DNA of 64,000 bases from NCBI RefSeq assembly GCF_965139615.1, contig NZ_CBCSIQ010000001.1, forward strand, positions 124,001-188,000. Reading direction: 5' to 3'. Shown here one piece after another: positions 1 through 8,245 of this stretch. Below the pieces are notes generated by a model, which ran no database searches, was not told where the DNA came from, and saw nothing but the letters and a program-made list of their open reading frames with translations. The translations under genes and the position numbers were made by a program. Numbering within the stretch: the stretch's first letter is position 1; each line of letters starts with the position of its first letter. Source of the stretch: Kerstersia similis. GTDB lineage: Bacteria > Pseudomonadota > Gammaproteobacteria > Burkholderiales > Burkholderiaceae_B.

Positions 1-95
1 ACAGGGATGTGCTGGCGGTCGATGCCGCAGCCTTGAAAGAGACCCAGGTGCTGGCCACTTATTTTGCCGGCCGAAAGATATATGAAGCGCCATAG
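1..95 (+). CDS. C-terminal end of an amidohydrolase-family protein (partial)
   Basis: An open frame enters from the left edge (first full codon at base 3) and stops at TAG 93-95, giving 30 residues. The end reads V-L-A-T-Y-F-A-G-R-K-I-Y-E, which resembles the closing strand of metal-dependent amidohydrolases of the YtcJ/family 3 type, where a late 'V..T.V.G+.VY' segment finishes the small beta-sandwich domain. The catalytic metal ligands lie outside the window, so substrate and activity cannot be judged. It faces the FNR gene tail-to-tail with about 70 bases between. The family call rests on one short motif and is tentative. Confidence 0.5.
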   Translation, partial: RDVLAVDAAALKETQVLATYFAGRKIYEAP

Positions 96-163
96 CGCCA
101 TATAGGGCCGGCTATGTCGGGCAAGAGGGCAGAACCCTGGCCGGCGAGCCGGGGCTGCCGCGT

Positions 164-898
164 TCAGGCGGCGTCTTTTTCTTTTTCGATCAGCTTGTGC
201 AGCTTCTCTTTGTCGAGCAGTTGCACCTGGCGCTGATTGACGCGGATCAGCTCTTCGCGGGCAAAACGTGAAAACAGCCGGCTGACGGTTTCCAGGGTGA
301 GCCCCAGGTAATTGCCGATTTCCTCACGGCTCATGCGCATGACGAACTCGGTGGAGGAGTAGCCCAGCGCCGAGAGACGGGTGGAAAGATTCAGCAGGAA
401 TGCCGCCAGACGCTGTTCGGCACGCATGGATCCCAAGGCCATCAGCATCTGGTGCGACCGCGAAATTTCGCGGCTCATCAGGCGCAGGATCTGTTGCTGC
501 AGGCTGGGCAGGTGGCGTGCAAGATTGTCCAGGTCTTCCAGGTGGATGACGCAGACTTCGGCATCTTCCAGGGCGACGGCATTGGAGACATGGTGGCCTT
601 CTACCATGCCATCGAGGCCGACAATTTCACCGGGAAGGTGAAAGCCGGTGATCTGGAATTGCCCCTGGGCATTTTCGATCTGGGTCTTGAGGGTACCGAT
701 GCGGACGCTGTAGATCGCCGTCAAGGGTTCGTGCAGCGTGTAGAGCGGCTGGCCTTTTTCGATGCGCAGGCGCTCCTTGATCAGGCCATCGAGTTTGGCG
801 ACGTCGTGGGTATTCATGCCAATCGGCAGGCAGACATGCCCCAGCATGCAACTGGAACAGTGCACGGCTTCAGAGGGCAGGAGGACTCGTTTGGCCAT
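164..898 (-). CDS. fnr: FNR-type oxygen-sensing transcriptional regulator
   Basis: A 244-residue Crp/FNR-family regulator. Start at the ATG at 898 (M-A-K-R-V); an upstream extension to 961 begins at a non-ATG codon and has no family resemblance. Residues C14, C17 and C23 plus a later Cys (about 116, in D-A-E-V-C-V) match the four-cysteine arrangement that binds the oxygen-labile [4Fe-4S] cluster in FNR. A cyclic-nucleotide-binding-like beta-roll covers about 30-150. The C-terminal helix-turn-helix contains E-T-V-S-R-L-F-S-R-F, whose E..SR residues read the TTGAT half-site in E. coli FNR. It should therefore switch anaerobic/microaerobic genes. An FNR-like site lies about 120 bases upstream, which suggests autoregulation. 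Bordetella calls the orthologue Btr/FNR. Confidence 0.92.
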   Translation of the reverse strand: MAKRVLLPSEAVHCSSCMLGHVCLPIGMNTHDVAKLDGLIKERLRIEKGQPLYTLHEPLTAIYSVRIGTLKTQIENAQGQFQITGFHLPGEIVGLDGMVEGHHVSNAVALEDAEVCVIHLEDLDNLARHLPSLQQQILRLMSREISRSHQMLMALGSMRAEQRLAAFLLNLSTRLSALGYSSTEFVMRMSREEIGNYLGLTLETVSRLFSRFAREELIRVNQRQVQLLDKEKLHKLIEKEKDAA

Positions 899-1017
899 GG
901 ATGGGTGTGAATTCCGTGAGAGAGGCGGCAGCAGGCATACCGTAAGACCCGGGCAGAGCATCGAACAAACGTTTGAAATTTGCCCGGAATCTGTCCGATG
1001 ATTTCAAAGGATTGTAA

Positions 1018-1031
1018 TTGACTTTGCTCAA
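1018..1031. promoter_or_regulatory. FNR-box-like palindrome upstream of fnr
   Basis: The 14-mer TTGACTTTGCTCAA keeps TTGA-N6-TCAA of the FNR consensus (TTGAT-N4-ATCAA), with mismatches only at the inner T and A. It lies about 120 bases upstream of the fnr start and on the fnr side of the phoH terminator. Autoregulation by FNR is the natural reading; it is unproven. Confidence 0.5.
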
Positions 1032-1042
1032 TAAGACGCAAA

Positions 1043-1080
1043 ATGGCCGGCTACCCCTGGTTTCAGGGCTAGCCGGCCAT
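1043..1080 (-). terminator. Rho-independent terminator after phoH
   Basis: Perfect 11-bp inverted repeat ATGGCCGGCTA / TAGCCGGCCAT (1043-1053 with 1070-1080); the loop itself can pair CCCTG with CAGGG. Read on the minus strand the hairpin begins 13 bases past the phoH stop and is followed by TTTT, so it should end phoH transcription before fnr. Confidence 0.75.
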
Positions 1081-1093
1081 GGTGTTGCCAGGC

Positions 1094-2980
1094 TTAGAGG
1101 ACGTCGCCGGCGTAGTCCGCCAGGCGCGAGCGTTCGCCGCGTTGCAGGGTGATATGGCCGGCGTGCGGCCAGCCTTTGAAGCGATCCACCACGTAGGTCA
1201 GGCCGGAGCTGCCTTCGGTCAGGTACGGGGTGTCGATCTGGGCGATATTGCCCAGGCAGACGACCTTGGTTCCCGGTCCGGCGCGGGTGACCAGGGTTTT
1301 CATCTGCTTGGGCGTCAGGTTTTGCGCTTCGTCGATGATCAGGTACTTATTGAGGAAAGTGCGGCCGCGCATGAAGTTGAGCGACTTGACCTTGATGTGC
1401 GAACGGATCAGGTCCAGCGTGGCATTCTGGTTCCAGTCGCCGCCGTTGGTGCCGCTGGTCGAGTGCAGGACTTCCAGGTTGTCGTCCAGCGCGCCCATCC
1501 AGGGCTGCATCTTTTCTTCTTCCGTGCCGGGCAGGAAACCGATGTCATCGCCCACGGGCACGGTGATGCGCGTCATGATGATCTCGGTATAGCGCTTGGT
1601 TTCCAGCACCTGGGCCAGGCCGGCGGCCAGCGCCAGCAGGGTCTTGCCGGTGCCTGCCTGGCCCAGCAGCGACACAAAGTCGCAATCGGGGTCCATCAGC
1701 AGGTTCAGGGCGAAATTCTGTTCACGGTTGCGGGCCGTAATGCCCCAGACGTTGTTCTTGCCGTGGGAGTGGTCGCGCAGCGTTGCGAGGACGGCAGTCT
1801 TGCCGCTGACTTCTTTGACGCGGGCATGCAGCGGCAGGGCGCCATCCAGGAACACGAACTGATTCACCGTGAACTGGCTGCACAGCGGGCCATGGATGCG
1901 GTAATACGTCGTGCCGCCCTGTTGCCAGGATTCGATGTCCTTGCCGTGCTTGTTCCAGAAGTTTTCCGGTAACTGCAGCAGGCCGGTATAGAGCAGGTCG
2001 GAGTCTTCCAGCACCTGGTCATTGAAGTAGTCTTCCGCATACATGCCCAGCGCACGCGCCTTCAGGCGCATGTTGACGTCCTTGGAGACGAGGACGACGG
2101 GCTGTTCCGGACGGCTGTCCTGCAAGGCTTTGAGCACGCCCAGGATCTGGTTGTCTGCCTTGGCGACCGGCAAGGAGGGCGGCAAGGCGCCTTCCATGGC
2201 GGTGGTCTGGATCAACAGCTTGCCGCTGGCATCCTTGTTGCCCAGGGCGCTGAGCGCCATGCCCTGCGTGATGTCGGGGGTGACATCCATCAGCGCATCC
2301 AGCGAGCGGCTGACCTGCCGGGCGTTGCGGGCGACTTCCGACATGCCCTTCTTGTGATGGTCCAGTTCCTCCAGCGTCATCATCGGCAGATAGACGTCGT
2401 GCTCCTGGAAGCGGAACAGGCTGCTGGGGTCGTGCAGCAGGACGTTGGTATCCAGAACGAACAGTTTGCGCGGGTCGTTGGCAACATGGCGGCCGCGGCG
2501 GCGCGAACGGGTGGGTGCGGCCGCCACAGGCACTGCAGGCGCGCTGCTGGCAGGCACAGGAACCAGCGGCGCGACCGGCGCCTGCGGCACATCGGATTCC
2601 ACGGCTGCGGCGGCGGGGGGCGCAACCTGGCGTGCCGCCTGCTTGCGGCCGGGCCTGGCGGGTGCCTTGGGCGCCTCGGGCGCTGCTGACGCAGCCTGCG
2701 CCGGCTGGCTTGCCGGTACGCTGTCTGCGGTCTGTCGGGCGGAGACCGCAGGGGGGGCAGCAGAGGGCGTCGGGACGGCGGGCGGCGTCGCCCGCACTGC
2801 GGTAGCCGTCTGGGAAACCGGTGCGGTGGCACTGGCTTCCTGGGCCTCCGTGGCGACTGCAGCGAGAGGAGCGAGCGCGGCGACGGGCTCCGCCTTGCGA
2901 GGGGCTGGCCGATAGGCCGGTGCCTTGGCAGGGGCGTCAAGAATCGTGGCGGGACGGACTGGCAGCTTGGGAAGAGGCAT
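1094..2980 (-). CDS. PIN-PhoH fusion ATPase with long Ala/Pro-rich N-terminus
   Basis: 628 residues from ATG 2980. Three parts are visible. Residues 1 to about 165 are low-complexity Ala/Pro with scattered Arg/Lys and no predicted fold. About 166-310 is a PIN domain (F-V-L-D-T-N-V-L-L and E-E-L-D acidic residues) of the metal-dependent RNase type. About 400-628 is a PhoH ATPase with Walker A G-Q-A-G-T-G-K-T and Walker B L-I-I-D-E-A-Q-N. This is the PhoH2 architecture, described in other bacteria as an ATP-driven RNA helicase/RNase. The Ala/Pro tail is much longer than the minimal family member and may be a flexible linker. It appears monocistronic, ended by the hairpin at 1043-1080. Confidence 0.9.
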   Translation of the reverse strand: MPLPKLPVRPATILDAPAKAPAYRPAPRKAEPVAALAPLAAVATEAQEASATAPVSQTATAVRATPPAVPTPSAAPPAVSARQTADSVPASQPAQAASAAPEAPKAPARPGRKQAARQVAPPAAAAVESDVPQAPVAPLVPVPASSAPAVPVAAAPTRSRRRGRHVANDPRKLFVLDTNVLLHDPSSLFRFQEHDVYLPMMTLEELDHHKKGMSEVARNARQVSRSLDALMDVTPDITQGMALSALGNKDASGKLLIQTTAMEGALPPSLPVAKADNQILGVLKALQDSRPEQPVVLVSKDVNMRLKARALGMYAEDYFNDQVLEDSDLLYTGLLQLPENFWNKHGKDIESWQQGGTTYYRIHGPLCSQFTVNQFVFLDGALPLHARVKEVSGKTAVLATLRDHSHGKNNVWGITARNREQNFALNLLMDPDCDFVSLLGQAGTGKTLLALAAGLAQVLETKRYTEIIMTRITVPVGDDIGFLPGTEEEKMQPWMGALDDNLEVLHSTSGTNGGDWNQNATLDLIRSHIKVKSLNFMRGRTFLNKYLIIDEAQNLTPKQMKTLVTRAGPGTKVVCLGNIAQIDTPYLTEGSSGLTYVVDRFKGWPHAGHITLQRGERSRLADYAGDVL

Positions 2981-3112
2981 GAACAGTTGGCTCCGGAAAA
3001 GGCGCGCTGGGAAACGTTCTAAGGAACACGGTAGTGTCTAGCCTGGCGCAGGCAGTCAGGGTACCGGCGGTACGGTGCTGACGGCATGGCGCAGGCCCGG
3101 TCGGCAGCAGGC

Positions 3113-3580
3113 TCAGCCTATGCTTTGCGCTGCCTGGAGAACTTCATGGATATGTCCGGGGACCTTGACGCCGCGCCAGGCCTGCACAAGCTTGCCGGTG
3201 GCGTCGATCAGGAAGGTGCTGCGTTCAATACCGCGTACCTGGCGGCCGTACATGTTCTTCATCTTGATGACGCCGAACAGGTTGCACAGGGTCTCGTCAG
3301 GATCGGAAATCAGTGGAAAGGGCAGTTCGTGCTTGCCGGCAAAGTTTTCGTGCGAGCGCAGGCTGTCGCGCGAGACGCCAAATACCAGGCAGCCGGCCTT
3401 GATGAAGGCGGCATAGTCGTTGCGGAAGTCGCAGCTTTCCGTGGTACAGCCTGGCGTATTGTCTTTGGGGTAGAAATACAGCACCACGGCGCGGCCCGCG
3501 CATTCAGCGAGGCTGATGGGGCCGATGGTGCTTTCCGCGACAAAAGACGGAACGGGATGACCGATCTGGATCTGGCTCAT
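3113..3580 (-). CDS. bcp: Peroxiredoxin (thioredoxin-dependent thiol peroxidase, Bcp/PrxQ type)
   Basis: 155 residues from ATG 3580. The peroxidatic-cysteine motif Y-P-K-D-N-T-P-G-C-T-T-E near residue 45 is typical of the Bcp/PrxQ subgroup. The resolving cysteine five residues later (T-T-E-S-C), as in many Bcp proteins, is present. The thioredoxin fold and length match the family. It reduces hydroperoxides in the cytoplasm using thioredoxin. Its ATG overlaps the stop of the upstream gene (ATGA), so the two are translationally coupled. Confidence 0.93.
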   Translation of the reverse strand: MSQIQIGHPVPSFVAESTIGPISLAECAGRAVVLYFYPKDNTPGCTTESCDFRNDYAAFIKAGCLVFGVSRDSLRSHENFAGKHELPFPLISDPDETLCNLFGVIKMKNMYGRQVRGIERSTFLIDATGKLVQAWRGVKVPGHIHEVLQAAQSIG

Positions 3581-4038
3581 GCTTGCTGGTCTCCGGTAGG
3601 AAGCAGCGCGACGACAACGCGCCGGCCTTCTGCCATCAAAATATTGTAGGTGCGTGCGGCCGCCTGGGTGCCCATGACTTCTACGCCGACGCCGGCGCGC
3701 AGCAGCGGCAGCAGCAAGGCATGCGCGAGCAGGCGCTGGCGCATGCCGGTGCCGATCAACAGCACTTCGGGGGAATACGGCGAGCGCCGGGGGACGGCAT
3801 CTTGTTCCGGCTCATCGAGAAAGGCGAGGGGGTTGGCGGCCGGGTCTTCCAGCCTGGCGGCCTGGCGCAGATGAGGAGCGGCAATCTCTTCCGGACGCGA
3901 AACCGGCCAGTGGCCAATTTCGCCTTCGGGGCCGAAAACAACCGCATGGGTGTAGCGCACCTGGTTGATTTCTATGTAGTCATCGCCGTAGGCCGTGACC
4001 GTGTTGAGGGAAGTGGCGGGATCGGAATGCAGTTTCAA
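3577..4038 (-). CDS. Mth938-like (DUF498) domain protein
   Basis: 153 residues. It probably starts at a TTG (4036-4038): a GGAG lies about eight bases ahead, and the resulting M-K-L-H-S-D-P-A opening resembles the usual start of the family. The conserved segment V-L-L-I-G-T-G-M-R-Q-R belongs to the Mth938/Xcc1710 alpha-beta fold, whose biochemical role is not established; human NDUFAF3 is a distant relative. It is the first gene of a two-gene unit with the peroxiredoxin (4-base overlap). No catalytic residues can be assigned. Confidence 0.8.
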   Translation of the reverse strand: MKLHSDPATSLNTVTAYGDDYIEINQVRYTHAVVFGPEGEIGHWPVSRPEEIAAPHLRQAARLEDPAANPLAFLDEPEQDAVPRRSPYSPEVLLIGTGMRQRLLAHALLLPLLRAGVGVEVMGTQAAARTYNILMAEGRRVVVALLPTGDQQA

Positions 4039-4558
4039 GCAAGGACTCCGTAGAGGGCGTCGCCAGGCCGGGGAAAGGAAGGTGGCCCAGCGGTACAGCG
4101 CCCGGTGTCATTCTTGTTCTGATAATAGCGCAAACCCGAGCCCGGGTTCGGCAATCCGTGCGCAGCAAAGAGGGTCTGGCGGTCCCGCCGGGATCATGGC
4201 CGGGCGCAGCGGCGAGCCCAGCGGTTTGTACACATTGTGTCATGTCGGGGTGGAGCTGTCCGGGCATGGGCGTATCATCCCATCGCGTTGATTCTCGTTT
4301 CGCACACTCCGGCGGCCCGCATCCCGGTGGCCTTTGCGGCGCTCCGGCGCCCGGATGGCCTCGCATTGAGCCAGCGTTGATGGTTTCTGCCGCTTATCTG
4401 ACGGCCATCATCTGCTGCGCCTGGGCGGCCATGGCTGGTCTGGGCTGCCATGGGCAGTTTTCCCACCGTTTTTACGACGGTTTTTTGGCGGTTTTTTTGG
4501 CGGTTTTTCGCCTGGGCCGCTCTTCTTTCTGACCTGCATTTTTTTCTTGTCTTTGCAT
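4039..4558. other. Intergenic region, no gene seen
   Basis: 520 bases between the divergent DUF498 and DMT genes. Open frames here lack family resemblance or ribosome sites. The region should hold both promoters. The only strong structure is a run of T-tracts at 4478-4508, listed separately. Confidence 0.6.
4478..4508. repeat. Triple T-tract repeat (CGG-T5-7-GG)
   Basis: Three successive copies of CGG-Tn-GG with n = 6, 7 and 5 (T at 4481-4486, 4492-4498, 4504-4508), preceded by another T5 at 4469-4473. The spacing of 11-12 bases is close to one helical turn, so the tracts would sit on one face. It lies about 50 bases before the DMT transporter start. Confidence 0.7.
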
Positions 4559-5464
4559 ATGGAACTCGCCTGGCTCTGGATTCCCGCCACGATCGCTGCT
4601 GCCGCCTTTCAGGCTGGCCGGAATGCGGCGCAACGCAGCCTGACCGGCACCCTGGGCACGCTGGGGGCCACGCAGGTGCGTTTTCTGTTCGGTTTTCCTT
4701 TTGCGCTATTGTTCCTGGCAGTCGTGCTGGCCTGGGAAGGGCATCCCGCGCCGGGTGTGAACACGGCGTTTCTGGGCTACATCCTGGCGGGCGCCATCAC
4801 GCAGATTGCCGCGACGGCGCTGATGCTGGCAGCCATGAAAGAGCGTTCTTTCGTCACGGTGACGGCCTGGATCAAGACCGAACCTATTCAGGTCGCCTTG
4901 TTCGGCATGGCGGTGCTGGGCGATCCGATGTCCTGGCTGGGCATGGGCGCCATTTTGCTGGCATCGGTCGGCGTGGTGCTGATGTCGCGGATCTCGGCGG
5001 GTGCCATGGCGGGCGGCGGTTCCTGGCGGCCGATTTTCCTGGGCCTGTTTTCGGGGTCCATGTTTGCCATCTCGGTCGTTTTCTTTCGAGGCGCCATTCT
5101 GCAGATCGGCTCGGGTTCCTTTGTCCTGGATTCCACCTGGGCCCTGGTTTGGTCACTCGGCATCCAGGTATTGCTGCTGATGGCCTGGATGCTGCTGTTT
5201 GACCGCAAGCTGCTGGTGGCCTGCGCTCGGGCATGGCTGCCGTCCATTCCTGGCGGTTTTCTGGGGGCATCCGCGTCGCAGTGCTGGTTTCTGGCATTTG
5301 CCTTGACCAGCGCCGCCAATGTGCGAACCCTGGGTTTGATCGAAGTGCTGTTCGCGCAGATGATTTCGCGCAGCTTCTTCGCGCAGACCCCCACCCGGCG
5401 CGAGACGGTCGGTATCGTGCTGATTGTGGCCGGGGTGGCCTTGCTGGTGAGCCAGGCAAGCTGA
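4559..5464 (+). CDS. DMT-superfamily (EamA-type) transporter
   Basis: 301 residues from ATG 4559; a TTG 12 bases earlier is also possible and neither has a clear ribosome site. The protein has about ten hydrophobic segments in two halves, as in EamA drug/metabolite transporters: for example F-L-F-G-F-P-F-A-L-L-F-L-A near residue 45 and V-L-I-V-A-G-V-A-L-L-V at the C-terminus. The final stretch, with E-V-L-F-A-Q followed by a phenylalanine-rich segment, is the usual EamA ending. It is an inner-membrane exporter or importer of a small metabolite; the substrate cannot be inferred. It stands alone. Confidence 0.85.
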   Translation: MELAWLWIPATIAAAAFQAGRNAAQRSLTGTLGTLGATQVRFLFGFPFALLFLAVVLAWEGHPAPGVNTAFLGYILAGAITQIAATALMLAAMKERSFVTVTAWIKTEPIQVALFGMAVLGDPMSWLGMGAILLASVGVVLMSRISAGAMAGGGSWRPIFLGLFSGSMFAISVVFFRGAILQIGSGSFVLDSTWALVWSLGIQVLLLMAWMLLFDRKLLVACARAWLPSIPGGFLGASASQCWFLAFALTSAANVRTLGLIEVLFAQMISRSFFAQTPTRRETVGIVLIVAGVALLVSQAS

Positions 5465-5874
5465 GTCCCGCCAGGCGCCGGGATAAAGGCCGGGGCAGCG
5501 ACCGAGGCAGGGTTCATGTCCCGGGGGGGGCAACTCTGGCGCAACCCAGGTTCAACCCCGGCGCAATTCAGGCGCCGGCCACGCGAAAATGTAAAAAGTC
5601 CGGCGGCGTGACATCCCTGATGGAAGTAGGGGATTTATCGTCCGTCCCTTGCAGTACACTCGTTTGATGGATTGCGGTCGTTCAGGGTTCCTGGCGGTCT
5701 GGCTGGCCTCATGGGGGTAGCCGGGTGCAGTGGGCAGAACCTGATGGCTGGCCATGATGGCTGGCTTTGCCGCTGGTCTGCGGGCCCTTGCAGGGCCTGA
5801 TCACGCGAGGGTGTGCTTGCTGCCTGCATGGCCGCTTGGCACGGTGTTTTTGTTTTTGCTTGGCGCAGGTTCCG
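5465..5874. other. Intergenic region, no gene seen
   Basis: 410 bases between the DMT transporter and the L,D-transpeptidase, same strand. It contains a G8 homopolymer (5522-5530 area) that would be prone to slippage. No convincing gene, terminator or promoter was found. Confidence 0.55.
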
Positions 5875-6639
5875 ATGAATCAGCCTATATTCAATGGTAA
5901 GGGCCGCCGGGCCGCATTACGTGGCATGGCGGGCATGTTGGGGGCATTGGCGCTGCCGGCCTGGGCCGCGCGGCGCGGTGAAGAAGCCGCGCTGTCGCGT
6001 CTGGCGGGTGTCAGCGCCAGTGCCGATGCCAGGCTGATGGCCGCTGCGCTATCGGCACAGGCGCCGGGCCTGTCGAGCCAGGCTTTGGTGTTGGCCGTGC
6101 AGGCGCTGGAGAATGCGCGCCGTGAGTCCATGTTGAAGGTGGCGCCGCGATCCTTGGCCGTCATAGATTTCAGCCTGCCATCGACGCAGAAACGCTTGTG
6201 GATCTTCGATCTGGAAAGCAAGGCCTTGCTGTTCGAGGAGTGGGTGGCCCATGGCCGCAAGACGGGCGACAACATGGCCGAGCATTTCTCCAATATCCAT
6301 GAAAGCCATATGTCCAGCCTGGGCGCGTTCCAGGCGGGCGCCACCTATACTGGCAGGAACGGATATTCCCTGCGCCTGCATGGCCTGGAACCCGGCTTCA
6401 ATGATCAGGCTTTCGCGCGCGCCATCGTCATTCATGGGGCGCCGTATGTCAGCCAGAACATCATCCGGGCTCAGGGCCGCCTGGGCCGCAGCTGGGGGTG
6501 CCCGGCAGTGCGCAACGAAGTGGCGCGGCCCTTGATCAATACCTTGGCTGACAATGCTTTTCTGTTCAGTTTCTATCCTGACCGCCAATGGCTGAGCCAG
6601 TCGGCGCTGGTGGGCGGCCGGGTGCGCTGGCTGGCCTGA
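5875..6639 (+). CDS. Murein L,D-transpeptidase catalytic-domain protein (YkuD_2 type)
   Basis: 254 residues from ATG 5875. The longer frame back to 5767 has no family resemblance. The N-terminus (R-R-A-A-L-R followed by a hydrophobic stretch ending A-L-P-A-W-A-A) is a signal peptide with an arginine-rich start. The C-terminal half carries the YkuD_2 core: I-V-I-H-G-A-P-Y, then G-R-S-W-G-C-P-A-V with the catalytic cysteine. Such periplasmic proteins cross-link or modify peptidoglycan, or bind the tripeptide-tetrapeptide stems. It is convergent with a second, classical YkuD enzyme 64 bases downstream. Confidence 0.85.
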   Translation: MNQPIFNGKGRRAALRGMAGMLGALALPAWAARRGEEAALSRLAGVSASADARLMAAALSAQAPGLSSQALVLAVQALENARRESMLKVAPRSLAVIDFSLPSTQKRLWIFDLESKALLFEEWVAHGRKTGDNMAEHFSNIHESHMSSLGAFQAGATYTGRNGYSLRLHGLEPGFNDQAFARAIVIHGAPYVSQNIIRAQGRLGRSWGCPAVRNEVARPLINTLADNAFLFSFYPDRQWLSQSALVGGRVRWLA

Positions 6640-6645
6640 ATCTGC

Positions 6646-6676
6646 GCCCCAGGCCAGCCTTGGGCAGGCCTGGGGC
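6646..6676. terminator. Hairpin between convergent L,D-transpeptidase genes
   Basis: GCCCCAGGCC (6646-6655) pairs perfectly with GGCCTGGGGC (6667-6676). Neither side has a clear T-run, so termination efficiency is uncertain, but its position between two convergent stops fits a shared terminator. Confidence 0.45.
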
Positions 6677-6703
6677 AGGTGACGTGTCGCGGTGCGTGGG
6701 CCG

Positions 6704-7750
6704 TCAGTAATCCGATTCCAGGATACGGGCAGCAGGTGCAGCGCCGGGCGCCATCGGTTCCGGGCGGATGGCAGGTAGGCTGGTCACCAGAATGGTGGTG
6801 CCGGGCTTCAGCACGCCATAGAGCTGGTGCATGAATTCAGGCGGGGCCTTGATGCCATCCTCCAGCGTGCTCAATTCCGGCGGATTGCCCAGCAGGGCGT
6901 AGCTGGTCCAGTGGTGGCGCGGGAGTTGCGGATCCAGCGGGCTGGGTTCATCGAGCATTTCATCGCCCATGACCAGCAGCAGCGTGCCGTCGAAACGAGC
7001 TTCCGGCGAGGCGACCAGTGGCGCAGCGCCAATGACGATGCCATCGCGCAGGACATAGACGCGCTGTTCCGCCAGACTGGCCAGAATGCTGACCGGGCCG
7101 TCTTCCGGTGCGAGGCCGGGATCCCAGAACTCCCCGCTTTCAAAACTGGCAACCAGGGCGGCTGGCAACTGTGTCGGGTCGCTGGCGACGGGCGCCAGCA
7201 AGGCGGGAAAGGCGACGGCAGCCGGGTTCACCTTGGCATCGCTGACCACGACGGTATCGCCGCGCCGCGTTTCGGCGAAGAGTTTTTGCGCGAATTTCTG
7301 CGGCAGGCGGACGCAGCCATGCGATGCGGGGTAGCCGGGCAGGGAGCCGCCATGCAGGGCGATGCCATCCCAGGTCAGGCGCTGCATGTAAGGCATGGGC
7401 GCATTGTTGTAGAGATTGGAGCGGTGATCCTTGGATTTCTGCAGGATTGTGAAAACGCCCGTGGGGGTTTCGTGTCCTTCCTTGCCTGAACTGATGGTAG
7501 AGGCTGCAATGGCAATGCCATTGCGATAGACATACAGGCGTTGTTCATCCAGGCTGACCAGGACGATCAGCGGGCCGGCCGGTGCGATTTCCGGGTGCCA
7601 GTAAAAGTCGCCCGGGCGCAGCTGCGGTTTGCCCGCAGGCTGGGTTCCGGTGCTGGGCGCGGCAGCGAAAACGCTGGCAGGCAACAGCGATACCAGGCCA
7701 AGCGCAGCGGCTTGGGCGAGAAGTCGGCGGCGGTGCGGTATTTTGTCCAT
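6704..7750 (-). CDS. L,D-transpeptidase (YkuD/ErfK-type)
   Basis: 348 residues from ATG 7750. A signal peptide (R-R-R-L-L-A-Q then hydrophobic, ending S-V-F-A-A-A) directs it to the periplasm. The YkuD domain lies in the first half, with the catalytic motif H-G-G-S-L-P-G-Y-P-A-S-H-G-C-V-R-L. The second half, about 150 residues, is outside the minimal domain. It partly repeats the YkuD entry strand (V-S-I-L-A-S-L-A-E-Q-R-V-Y-V-L-R-D-G resembles V-L-V-S-L-D-E-Q-R-L-Y-V-Y-R-N-G near residue 65), which suggests a degenerate duplicate domain without the Cys motif. It should form 3-3 peptidoglycan cross-links or attach proteins to murein. Confidence 0.88.
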   Translation of the reverse strand: MDKIPHRRRLLAQAAALGLVSLLPASVFAAAPSTGTQPAGKPQLRPGDFYWHPEIAPAGPLIVLVSLDEQRLYVYRNGIAIAASTISSGKEGHETPTGVFTILQKSKDHRSNLYNNAPMPYMQRLTWDGIALHGGSLPGYPASHGCVRLPQKFAQKLFAETRRGDTVVVSDAKVNPAAVAFPALLAPVASDPTQLPAALVASFESGEFWDPGLAPEDGPVSILASLAEQRVYVLRDGIVIGAAPLVASPEARFDGTLLLVMGDEMLDEPSPLDPQLPRHHWTSYALLGNPPELSTLEDGIKAPPEFMHQLYGVLKPGTTILVTSLPAIRPEPMAPGAAPAARILESDY

Positions 7751-8159
7751 GGCAGCAAGCCTAGCATGATGAAAAGGGATGTTGGAGGCCGGTCTGTATC
7801 AGACTATGATGCCGGGCCGCGACACTACGGCCCGGGTTTGTGCCCTGGCGGGCCGGAACGCGGCGGGTTCATTTGCCGCGCAGGCGTCCATGCGCTAGAT
7901 TAATGGATTCGGCATGCGCGGCATCGTAAAATCCGTCATCCGGTTTCTTTCCCGATTTTGCCGCTAACTTCCGTGTCCATGCGCCGTTCCCGCCGGATTC
8001 CAGGGAACGCCTGGTCGTCGGCCTGCCTGGTTGTGATCCGGCCCATGGCAGCCTGACTGGAAGAGGCTGGGTTCAGTGGGTGCGGCGGCCGGCCAACCGG
8101 GCGCCGGCAAGGCGGGGAGGGGGCGGGTGGCCCTCGTGGTGCCCAAGGTTTTGATGTCA
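7751..8159. other. Intergenic region before the alaC-like remnant and hom
   Basis: About 410 bases with no intact gene. A TAAAAT at about 7927-7932 could be a -10 element, but no matching -35 was found. In Bordetella-type genomes an aminotransferase gene is expected at this position; only its end is recognisable (next entry). Confidence 0.5.
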
Positions 8160-8245
8160 GTGCGCATCCTGGAAGCGAGCAGCGTATCCGCCAGGCCGTA
8201 CGCGGTATCAAGGAAATGTTTCGCAAGGATGGTCTGTTGAGATGA
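8160..8245 (+). pseudogene. 3' remnant of an alaC-type aminotransferase gene
   Basis: The frame ending at TGA 8243-8245 reads S-E-Q-R-I-R-Q-A-V-R-G-I-K-E-M-F-R-K-D-G-L-L-R. This matches the C-terminal helix of E. coli AlaC (…R-D-R-I-R-Q-A-I-R-G-I-K-A-M-F-R-A-D-G-L-L). Just upstream, in another frame, GTG CGC ATC CTG GAA gives V-R-I-L-E, the equivalent of AlaC's V-R-F-A-L-I-E, so a small indel separates the two. Nothing aminotransferase-like precedes it. The stop still overlaps the hom start as ATGA, the arrangement expected for an intact aminotransferase-hom operon. The gene was probably deleted except for this coupling end. Confidence 0.6.

Noticed and set aside
5522..5531. G8 run as a phase-variation switch
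   Set aside because: It lies in a region with no coding frame or recognisable promoter that it could switch.
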